Positions 16,589 to 24,194 of a DNA stretch of 64,000 nt are shown here, one piece after another. The DNA lies in the NCBI GenBank assembly GCA_903826575.1, contig CAIKEU010000029.1, positions 1 through 64,000 on the forward strand, in the 5' to 3' direction. The notes under the pieces are model-generated. The model was given only the letters and a program-made list of their open reading frames with translations. It was not told where the DNA came from and ran no database searches. The stretch comes from an uncultured bacterium (GTDB lineage Bacteria; Actinomycetota; Actinomycetes; S36-B12; CAIYMF01). The position numbers were made by a program, and so were the translations under genes. The number at the start of each line of letters is the position of its first letter. The stretch's first letter is position 1.

Positions 16589-17586
16589 TGCGTGCACTCA
16601 CTGTTGTTGAACCCGGCAATGTCCAACTGCAGGAACGGAATCAGCCCGAAGCTCATCAGGGCGACGTAGTCATTCGGCCGGTTGTCGTCGGAGTATGCGG
16701 CACAGACCTAGACATCATCGACGGCACCATTGACCCTGATTTCGTCAACTACCCCATCGTGATCGGGCATGAATGGGCCGGTGAAATCACTCACGGCAAC
16801 GACCTGTTGCCTCACGGCAGCCGAGTCGTCGTCGAAGGGGTCGTCGCCTGCGGTACCTGTGCTGAATGCTCGCGCGGGGCCACCAATCGGTGCGCCGTCT
16901 ACGACGAATACGGCTTTACCCGCGACGGCGCTGCCATGGAATCTGTCGGAGCTCACCCCGAGCTCGTCCACCTCATCGGAGACAAAGTGACGTGGGAGTC
17001 CGCCGCCCTCACTGAGCCGTCGGCGGTCGTCCTACGGGCACTTCAGCGAATTGCTCCCGAGCAAGGTGAGCAGGTACTGATCGTTGGCGATGGCACCATT
17101 GCCTTGATTGCCGCATTACTCGTTCGACAGTGGAACCCAACGAGCGTCACGATGCTGGGGGCACGAGACGAACAACGGGATTTGGCTGCACGTGCTGGTG
17201 TCGATCTGTTCACCACGAATCCCGACGATACGGCCGCTGGCTACTCACTCATCATTGACGCAGCCGGGGCAATCGTGGCGACGACAACTGCGTTGAGTCG
17301 AGCGAGCAGAGGTGGACGAATCGTGCTGCTTGGCTACCCCGGGCAAGGCAAGGCTGCCCCACTTCCCGTAGACGACGTCATCAACGGCGATCTACTCATC
17401 TTGGGCAGTTTCTCTTACACCCGCAGCGCATGGGCTGACGTTGTGAGCCTGCTCAATTCAGGAACCTTCGATCCAGGTTTCCTTGTTACGCACCGCTTTT
17501 CCCTTGACGAGTACGAATCAGCGATCGCAGCGTTACGCAAACCCGTGGGCGCGCGTGGCAAAGTTCTTTTGGAGGTGGGTCGATGA
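16588..17586 (+). CDS. Zinc-dependent alcohol/polyol (sugar) dehydrogenase, medium-chain family
   Basis: The 332-residue medium-chain dehydrogenase has catalytic zinc ligands in GVCGTD (Cys 37) and GHE (His 61, Glu 62). A full structural zinc site is present, Cys 88/91/94/102 in CGTCAECSRGATNRC. The Rossmann region starts VLIVGDGTIALIAALLV. The family oxidises sugars, polyols or alcohols with NAD(P)+. In an operon with a lactonase and a DHDPS-family enzyme, it probably oxidises the free sugar to its lactone or keto form, the first pathway step. Start and stop overlap both neighbours (TAATG before, ATGA after). Confidence 0.88.
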   Translation: MRALTVVEPGNVQLQERNQPEAHQGDVVIRPVVVGVCGTDLDIIDGTIDPDFVNYPIVIGHEWAGEITHGNDLLPHGSRVVVEGVVACGTCAECSRGATNRCAVYDEYGFTRDGAAMESVGAHPELVHLIGDKVTWESAALTEPSAVVLRALQRIAPEQGEQVLIVGDGTIALIAALLVRQWNPTSVTMLGARDEQRDLAARAGVDLFTTNPDDTAAGYSLIIDAAGAIVATTTALSRASRGGRIVLLGYPGQGKAAPLPVDDVINGDLLILGSFSYTRSAWADVVSLLNSGTFDPGFLVTHRFSLDEYESAIAALRKPVGARGKVLLEVGR

Positions 17587-18488
17587 GCCAGCAGGATGAA
17601 ACTACCTGGGAGATCGTTGTTCCATCGGCGTGCGAAATCGGCGAACGTCCCCTGTGGGACGACAGAACCGGCACCTTCGTCTGGGTAGATATACCCACCG
17701 GAACACTCCACCGGACCACCGTCGGCGGCCCATTGCCATGGCACACCACCTCGCAGGTGTTGGGAAGCAGCGTCGGGGTTGCCGTTCTCCGCGAGATCGG
17801 CGGCACGGCCGTCGCGGTTGACGGGCAAATCGTCTTCCTCAATGAGCAGGGCGAGCCGGATGCCGCTCCACTAACCGTCCACATGCCAACCAATACAATC
17901 TTCAACGACGGCATGTGCGATCCGGCCGGTCGATTCCTCGTCGGCACGAACTCAGATCCCGCCGGTCCACCAAACGGTGTGCTGTTTTCAATCGACACAG
18001 ACCTCACCGTCCGCGTAGTCCTGACCGACATCTTCGAATCAAACGGGCTCGACTGGTCTCTCGACGGCACGATCATGTACTACGTCGACTCATTCGAATC
18101 GGTGGTTCGTCGCTACGAATACAACGTCGAGACCGGAACGATCGGTAGCCGGCTGTCCGATCTCGTTCGCCTTCCGGCGGAGCGAGGCATCAGCGATGGC
18201 CTCATCGTTGCGGCCGACGCAACGATCTGGCTCGCCCTGTGGGAAGGGCATGCAGTTCACCACTACTCCCCCACCGGTGAACTGCTCGACGAACTCTTCG
18301 CACCCGTATCCAAACTCACCTGCCCCGCCCTCGTTGGCCCTGATCTCGACATTCTGGTCGTTACCTCCGCGTGGCAAGACCTCACACCAGAACAGCGTGC
18401 CTCTGAACCTTGGGCCGGACATGTCATCACCACGCAGGTGGACGCACGTGGTCGACTGCCTTTCCGATTTGGCGGTCATCAAACGTGA
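17583..18488 (+). CDS. SMP-30/gluconolactonase family sugar lactonase
   Basis: The 301-residue six-bladed propeller protein shows the SMP-30 metal-site landmarks: CEIGERPLWDD (Glu 21), IFNDGMCDPAGRFLVGT, FESNGLDWSLDG and ISDGLIVAADATIW, which carry the Glu, Asn, Asn and Asp expected around the divalent metal. The enzyme hydrolyses aldonolactones to aldonates in the cytoplasm. Its ATG overlaps the dehydrogenase stop by four bases and its TGA overlaps the GTG of the next gene. It fits the second step of the inferred oxidative sugar pathway, between the dehydrogenase and the IlvD/Edd dehydratase. Confidence 0.9.
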   Translation: MSQQDETTWEIVVPSACEIGERPLWDDRTGTFVWVDIPTGTLHRTTVGGPLPWHTTSQVLGSSVGVAVLREIGGTAVAVDGQIVFLNEQGEPDAAPLTVHMPTNTIFNDGMCDPAGRFLVGTNSDPAGPPNGVLFSIDTDLTVRVVLTDIFESNGLDWSLDGTIMYYVDSFESVVRRYEYNVETGTIGSRLSDLVRLPAERGISDGLIVAADATIWLALWEGHAVHHYSPTGELLDELFAPVSKLTCPALVGPDLDILVVTSAWQDLTPEQRASEPWAGHVITTQVDARGRLPFRFGGHQT

Positions 18489-19390
18489 AGCAGCTAGCAG
18501 GCGTATTCCCGGTTATTTCAACCCCTTTCACCGTTGACGATGAAATCGACGCTGTAGTTCTGCGCCGTGAAATTGATTGGCTGATCGACTGCGACATCGA
18601 CGGGCTCACTATCGCCATGGTGTCAGAGGTGCTCCGCCTCAGTGAAGGTGAGCGAAAAAACCTGGCGGAGCTAACAGTTTCCTACGCCGGAGGAAGGGTC
18701 CCGGTGATCACCAGCGTCGGAGCCGAAACGACTCGTGCCGCTATCACCTATGCCACACATGCTCAGGAGATCGGCGCTGCAGCAGTGATGGCGATTTCGC
18801 CAATGGCTGTGTCATTACCTGATGACAAGATTGCCCACTACTTTCGGAGCATTATCGACTCGATCAATATCCCCGTCGTCGTGCAAGATGCCTCCGGTTA
18901 TCTGGGTCGCGCACTTCCGATTTCACTGTATGTGGACTTGATCGACCAGTACGGGCCAGATCGGGTTCTCGTAAAGCCAGAAGCAGCCCCCATAGGTCCA
19001 CGACTATCAGCCCTTCGCGACGCATCCGACGGCCGAGCTCGAGTCTTTGAGGGAACCGGCGGATTAATGCTCGTCGACAGTTTTGCTCGAGGGATTGTCG
19101 GCACCATGCCCGGGGCGGAAATGCCGTGGGCTCTCGTTGCATTGTGGCAGGCCCTGACATCGGTTGACGAACAACGGGTCGCCCGCATTCACGGAGTTAT
19201 CGCAGCCCTAATTTCACTCCAAACAAGCCTGGATTCCTTCGTTGCTGTTGAGAAACACATGCTCGTTCGACAGGGAATTTTCGCCAACACCAATCGCCGA
19301 GAACCTGTCGGGTACGAACTCGATCACGAGACGGTCGCCCACGTTGATCGACTCACTGATCAACTTCGTGCCGCGTGCGAAGTGACTTGA
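18485..19390 (+). CDS. DHDPS/N-acetylneuraminate-lyase family aldolase or 2-keto-3-deoxy acid dehydratase
   Basis: The 301-residue TIM-barrel enzyme has the Schiff-base lysine in VLVKPEA (Lys 164) and the N-terminal GVFPVISTPF strand of the family. At the place where aldolases of this family usually have a Tyr in a YN motif it reads VVVQDASGYL (Asp 135). I associate VQDA with 2-keto-3-deoxypentonate (arabonate) dehydratases. With a semialdehyde dehydrogenase nearby, a dehydratase giving 2-oxoglutarate semialdehyde is the better guess, with aldolase as the alternative. The GTG at 18485 overlaps the lactonase stop by four bases and starts where homology begins. Confidence 0.85.
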   Translation: MKQLAGVFPVISTPFTVDDEIDAVVLRREIDWLIDCDIDGLTIAMVSEVLRLSEGERKNLAELTVSYAGGRVPVITSVGAETTRAAITYATHAQEIGAAAVMAISPMAVSLPDDKIAHYFRSIIDSINIPVVVQDASGYLGRALPISLYVDLIDQYGPDRVLVKPEAAPIGPRLSALRDASDGRARVFEGTGGLMLVDSFARGIVGTMPGAEMPWALVALWQALTSVDEQRVARIHGVIAALISLQTSLDSFVAVEKHMLVRQGIFANTNRREPVGYELDHETVAHVDRLTDQLRAACEVT

Positions 19391-19436
19391 CATGACCCCT
19401 CATACAACACGTTCCGTGCGGCTAGGAGGGGTCATG
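19391..19436 (+). promoter_or_regulatory. Inverted repeat covering the ribosome binding site and start codon of the L,D-transpeptidase gene
   Basis: CATGACCCCTC (19391-19401) is exactly complementary to GAGGGGTCATG (19426-19436), which holds most of the Shine-Dalgarno (AGGAGGGG) and the ATG. The loop is 24 bases. The first arm begins directly after the stop codon of the DHDPS-family gene. A ribosome finishing that gene would cover the first arm and could free the start, giving translational coupling. Confidence 0.6.
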
Positions 19437-20222
19437 AACACACGAGTTATCGTTGCGATCTTGGGGCTTAGTTGCGCCATGTCGATGGTGTGCAGCAGCA
19501 CAGTAAGTGCACAAACCTCACGATCATCGGCAAACATGGTGACGCCCTCTACGGCCGTGGTGCCAGTAAAGGCCTTTGCCCCAGCAATTCCATTGGCAGG
19601 TCACTTCACCGGTCACATCAGCGCAACCACAACCCAAGTGATCGTCGTCAGCGCACGGACCTGGCACAGCACCACCGCGATGGTGACGATCTACAACTCC
19701 GACGGTCACAAGTGGATCAGACTGCTGAGCACTCCGGCACGACTGGGTTACGGCGGCCTTGTCCCAGCACACAGTCGCGTCCAAGACACTGGCACCACAC
19801 CTGCTGGACAATTTGGAATCACCGAAACCTTTGGACTGCAAGTGAATCCAGGGACCGCGATGCCATATGTCCCGGTGACCAATGACGATTGGTGGGTCGA
19901 GGATCGCACGTCAGAGTTCTATAACCAGATGCACAGCGCATCGACTGGTGGGTTTCGAGTTAGCCAGTCGGGGTTTAACTCATCGGAGCATCTCGCAACG
20001 ATGGGTGCGCAGTACGACTACGTTGCAGTCATCAATTTCAACCGGCCAAACCCCGTGATCGGCCACGGCGCCGGCATCTTTCTACATGCATACGGTCAAG
20101 GGCTCACGGCTGGCTGCGTATCCGTGGCCCACTCTCGAATGCGCAGCATTCTTCGATGGCTCAATCCCAGTCGACATCCGCGCATCATCATCGGTCCGGC
20201 AGCATGGTTGAACGCGGCCTAA
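19434..20222 (+). CDS. Secreted L,D-transpeptidase (YkuD) family protein
   Basis: The 262-residue protein has a Sec signal peptide (MNTRVIVAILGLSCAMSMVC, cleavage near VSA-Q at about residue 26). Its C-terminal catalytic region holds HAYGQGLTAGCVS, the His...Gly-Cys signature of YkuD enzymes (His 218, Cys 228). Such enzymes make 3-3 cross-links in peptidoglycan or attach proteins to it outside the membrane. The start at 19434 has AGGAGGGG before it; an ATG at 19392 in the same frame would spoil the signal peptide. It immediately follows the sugar-catabolic operon but is probably functionally separate from it. Confidence 0.82.
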   Translation: MNTRVIVAILGLSCAMSMVCSSTVSAQTSRSSANMVTPSTAVVPVKAFAPAIPLAGHFTGHISATTTQVIVVSARTWHSTTAMVTIYNSDGHKWIRLLSTPARLGYGGLVPAHSRVQDTGTTPAGQFGITETFGLQVNPGTAMPYVPVTNDDWWVEDRTSEFYNQMHSASTGGFRVSQSGFNSSEHLATMGAQYDYVAVINFNRPNPVIGHGAGIFLHAYGQGLTAGCVSVAHSRMRSILRWLNPSRHPRIIIGPAAWLNAA

Positions 20223-20249
20223 GCTGCTCTCACCTCTGGACGCCTCACC

Positions 20250-22205
20250 TCAACTGATGCCAATCGCCGCCTTCAGCCCATCGAACACCGCTTCTTCTGC
20301 AGTTCGAGGCGCCACGCAATCACCGACCCCGACGACGGTGATGTCAGACCGGCCCTCGAGTTGACGAAGTAACCCATCCACGGATACATGTCCCATCGCC
20401 AGGACAAGCGACCCTGCTTCGATCATCACGGGTTTGCCCGTCAAGACGTGCTGCAGATACACCGTGTCGTCGTCGACCCCGTATGGCCGAGCAAACGGGA
20501 CGATCGTGATCCCAAGTTCCAAGGCCTCCGCCGTCATCTCGTCACGGACATACTGCATCAACGACTGACCGGCATGTGGGCCGGTGACCGCCAGCGTTAC
20601 CCGCCGACCCCGACGACCCAGCGCAATGGCCGTACCTAAGCCAACCCAGTCACCACGCCAATCGACAACAACGACATCCCCGCGCGGAACTTCTTCACCA
20701 TCGAGAATCTGCCATGCGGTGAGGACAGGTAGATTTCCGTCCATCTCGAGCACCGGAACTCGTGGTTGAGCACCTGTTGCGACGATCACTACGTCGGGCT
20801 TCACGCCTTCAATGACATCAACCGTGACCGGAGATGACGTGTGAATTCTCACCCCTGCTCGCCGGGCCTCCCCCTCAAGGTTGGTGATGATTCCGCCGAA
20901 CTCTGCACGGCCCGGGATCTTCTCGGCGAGTAAAGCCTGACCACCAACCCGCGTGGATGCCTCATGGAGATCTACGTCGTGTCCGCGTTCGGCTGCAGCC
21001 GTCGCCGCCTTCAGCCCGCCCGGACCTCCCCCGACCACGAGTACTCGACGCGCAGTAGATGCACGCGTAACAATGCCGTAGGTAAGTTCACGACCTGTTT
21101 CAGGATGCTGAATACAGGAGATCGGGTAGCCACCGAGATAGTGACCGATACAGGCCTGATTGCACCCGATACAGGCGCGGATGAGTTCAACCTCAGCGGC
21201 TTTCGCCTTACGAGGCATGTCGGGATCGCAGATCATGGCACGCGTCATGACGCATGCGTCTGCCTGACCCGAGGTCAAGATTCGTTCGGCATCTTGCGGC
21301 TGATTGATACGTCCAGCGACGAATACCGGCACGGAAACTCGAGCTTTTGCTTGTGCTGCTCGCGGGGCAACGTAGCCAACCTGATGTGCCATCGACGGAA
21401 CAATGTGATGAGAACCCGCGTACGTTGCCGACGATCCGCTCACAACCGAGACATAGTCCACCAGCCCGGCGCGATCGAGTTCGCTGATCGCGTCGAGGGC
21501 GACCTCGTCGGGAAGGCCATCGTGACTTTGCTCGTCAATCGAAATCCGAACTCCCACCGCAAGGTCCGGGCCGACAGCGGCGCGGGTGGCATCAAGAATT
21601 TCTCGAAGAAACCGCATCCGGCCTTGAGCATCACCGCCATACTCATCGGTTCTTCGATTGGAATTCGGATTAAGGAACTGCGCAGGTAGGTATCCATGAC
21701 TTGCCACAATTTCGACACCATCGATGCCCGCCTGGCGCATCCGATCCGCGGCCGCTGCGAAGTAGCCGACGATGTCCTTGATGCGACCAACCGAAAGTTC
21801 ACGCGGCATCATCAGGAACCGCTCATTTGGGATTGATGACGGACCTACCGGCACTGGCAGCGTTCCGTCGCCATGACGGTGCGCCTCACGTCCACCATGG
21901 TGGAGCTGCGCGAAGACCTTCGTCCCTCGTTGATGAGCTTCGGTGGCTAGCCGCGCATATCCGGGGATCACTACGTCATCGAAGGCATGCAGCATGCCGC
22001 CGTCGTCACCTTCAGTTGGATCCACCTGAGATACCTGAACCACGATCAGGCCGACCCCGCCATCGGCTCGAGCCATGTGATAGGCGTGCATTCGATCATT
22101 GATAACGCCTTCACTAATCATGATCGTCTCGTGGCCCGAGGAAATGATTCGGTTCGACAATTCGATCGGACCCACCGCAAGGGGGCTAAACAGCTTCGGA
22201 AACAT
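20250..22205 (-). CDS. Old Yellow Enzyme-type FMN/4Fe-4S/FAD oxidoreductase (2,4-dienoyl-CoA reductase-like)
   Basis: The 651-residue protein has an N-terminal FMN TIM barrel ([49 protein letters not shown] type substrate/FMN motif). Next comes a 4Fe-4S motif C-x2-C-x3-C-x11-C ([20 protein letters not shown]). The C-terminal NAD(P)/FAD domain starts with [17 protein letters not shown]. This is the architecture of 2,4-dienoyl-CoA reductase, trimethylamine dehydrogenase and BaiCD-type enoate reductases. The substrate is unknown. It diverges from a TetR gene with a probable operator between them, so it is likely induced by its substrate, perhaps a xenobiotic or unusual enoyl compound. Confidence 0.88.
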   Translation of the reverse strand: [651 protein letters not shown]

Positions 22206-22227
22206 AGCCTGATGCTAGTCCCCCGCG

Positions 22228-22250
22228 GACAACCTGTCGTTCACGGACAG
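22228..22250. promoter_or_regulatory. Candidate TetR operator between reductase and TetR genes
   Basis: Interleaved half-sites GACA-acc-TGTC-gttcacg-GACAG lie in the 63-base divergent gap. CTGTC/GACAG form a 17-base inverted repeat and GACA/TGTC a second, shorter one. Position and symmetry fit binding by the adjacent TetR protein. Confidence 0.45.
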
Positions 22251-22268
22251 AGCCTCTAAGATCGACAC

Positions 22269-22907
22269 ATGGCAGGGATTTCACGAGGGAGCGAGGGCAC
22301 GTGGTCGACGCGCGATTTGATCCTGCTTGAGGCCTCGCGACTGTTCGCGACCAGGGGATTTCGTGGCACCTCAACCCGCGACATTTGTGCCGCTGTGGGA
22401 ATCCGACAACCGTCACTGTACTCACACTTTGCTTCCAAACAGTCGATCGCTGAGGAGTTACTCCGCCGGGATCTCACCCTTGCCATCGAGGCACTCGAAC
22501 GGGTTCATCGTGACGGTGGAGGCCCTGCCGTCGAGCTATATCGATACTTACGTTGGGAAATCACCTACGACATTGAAGACCCTTTCGACAAGCGCGCTCT
22601 CTACAACGCCGAAATACTTGAACTTCCAGAACTGGACTCATGCCGGAACCTTCTCGAGACGTGCAGTGCGCAGATCGAAGCTGTGCTTCGACAGGGCATT
22701 GCGACTGGTGACTTTATCGATCTCGACGTGGTATTCCTCAGGCGAACCATTGATGCGATCAGCATCGAAGCAATGCGCGGCTCAGTCGATCAGACACCCA
22801 TCGTGGATCAGCCTGATCTAGCAGCCACTCTCGTCACCAGAGCCCTACTTCGAGATACCGCACGCATTGATGCGGTGCGGCGCGAGGCACACGCACGAGG
22901 CTTGTAA
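22269..22907 (+). CDS. TetR-family transcriptional regulator
   Basis: The 212-residue protein has the N-terminal TetR helix-turn-helix (residues about 12-60; ILLEASRLFATRGFRGTSTRDICAAVGI then SLYSHFASKQSIAEELL) and an all-helical C-terminal ligand domain without a recognisable subfamily. It is divergent from the Old Yellow Enzyme-type gene and probably represses it. Its stop codon at 22907 abuts the stop of the convergent MFS gene at 22908 with no gap, so both mRNAs must overlap at their 3' ends. Confidence 0.9.
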   Translation: MAGISRGSEGTWSTRDLILLEASRLFATRGFRGTSTRDICAAVGIRQPSLYSHFASKQSIAEELLRRDLTLAIEALERVHRDGGGPAVELYRYLRWEITYDIEDPFDKRALYNAEILELPELDSCRNLLETCSAQIEAVLRQGIATGDFIDLDVVFLRRTIDAISIEAMRGSVDQTPIVDQPDLAATLVTRALLRDTARIDAVRREAHARGL

Positions 22908-24194
22908 CTAGCCCGGAAATGGTGCGTCGAGATTGGCCAAATCAGCACGCAGACGAAGAGTCGGCCATCCCACGAACCCAATGGAAGCGACGACCAATCC
23001 GATCACTGCCATGACAACGACAGAGAACGCTGGGCTAGTCGCATCGGCGATTGCACCTGCCAGCAGGTAACCCAGAGCCGTTAGCGCGGCAAACCCAGCG
23101 CTAGCAATTCCGATGACGCGTCCACGCTGTTCGTTTGGCGTCAGCATCGTGGTGAACGACATCAGGGGAACAAGAAACGCCTGTGCACACCCCGAGAGAA
23201 CCCAGAGGACTAGCAGAATAATTCGTGGTGGCTCTAAGCCGGTCAGAAGAAGCGGCAGACATACCGCAATCGCTAGTGGCAACAGCAAATCGACTTGCAG
23301 ATTCACTGTGCGAGAAGCCACCACGAGTGAGCCAATTGCCGCCCCAACGATCACCGCAGCCATGAGAAGCCCGCCCCAAGCGTCGCCCCAACCTTGGTCT
23401 CGCACATAGGCAAGTGCGACAGCCTCCGGCGCAACAATCGCCACAGCCATTCCCCAACCGAGCAGGATCAACGACCGCCGGGACACATCGGCGAACAGCA
23501 GATCCCAACCCTCGCGCAGATCCCCGATCAGGACACCAACCCCGCTCGGCGCCTCGAGCATTGCCGGGCGGCGCGCCAGATAAACCCCCAGCAGCACGAA
23601 CGACACGAGGAACGACAGGGCATCCACTGTTAATGCGACGCGGGCTGAAGCAAGTTGCACGAGAAATCCGCCAACGATCAATCCGACGGCTTGGTTAATC
23701 AGGTGCAGCGATCTCGACAAACCAAGACCAGCCGTGACGAGATCACGATCCCCCAGGATGTCCGGAATAGACGCTGAACGGGCTGAGTCAAAAAGTGGTG
23801 TGAAGAATTCGGCGACAATCAGTAGCGCGAAGAGCAGCCAGACAGGAGTGGCGGGCAGGGCCAGCAACGCCATCGCACCGATCACAATCGCCCGCCCGAG
23901 GTCGGCACCGAGCATCAGGTTGCGCCGCGATAGGCGATCAGCCAACGGCCCGAGGAGCGCAGCGCCCAGAAAGGTGGGGATGAAGGAAACAGCAAAGGTG
24001 GCCGCCGACAACAGCGCAGAACCGGTTTGCGACAGCACCAGAAGTGCGATGGCCACGCGGGCAATCTGATCGCCGGCCTCACTTGCGACCTGAGCCAAAA
24101 TGATGCCGCGAAACTCCACATTGGCCAGCGGCTCACGCACACTGACCCGCGGTTCGCTGTCACTCATCGATCGGACCTCAGATGTCGTTGTCAC
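22908..24194 (-). CDS. Major facilitator superfamily transporter (MFS_3/EntS-like exporter)
   Basis: The 428-residue membrane protein shows about twelve hydrophobic segments. The MFS loop motif is visible in LGPLADRLSRRNLMLGADLGRA, and the internal region FFTPLFDSARSASIPDILGD is typical of the EntS/macrolide-exporter branch. The GTG start overlaps the GlnE stop (GTGA), so it is cotranscribed downstream of glnE. This branch usually exports drugs or siderophores; the substrate is unknown. A second protein of the same branch lies at 36286. Confidence 0.85.
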   Translation of the reverse strand: MTTTSEVRSMSDSEPRVSVREPLANVEFRGIILAQVASEAGDQIARVAIALLVLSQTGSALLSAATFAVSFIPTFLGAALLGPLADRLSRRNLMLGADLGRAIVIGAMALLALPATPVWLLFALLIVAEFFTPLFDSARSASIPDILGDRDLVTAGLGLSRSLHLINQAVGLIVGGFLVQLASARVALTVDALSFLVSFVLLGVYLARRPAMLEAPSGVGVLIGDLREGWDLLFADVSRRSLILLGWGMAVAIVAPEAVALAYVRDQGWGDAWGGLLMAAVIVGAAIGSLVVASRTVNLQVDLLLPLAIAVCLPLLLTGLEPPRIILLVLWVLSGCAQAFLVPLMSFTTMLTPNEQRGRVIGIASAGFAALTALGYLLAGAIADATSPAFSVVVMAVIGLVVASIGFVGWPTLRLRADLANLDAPFPG

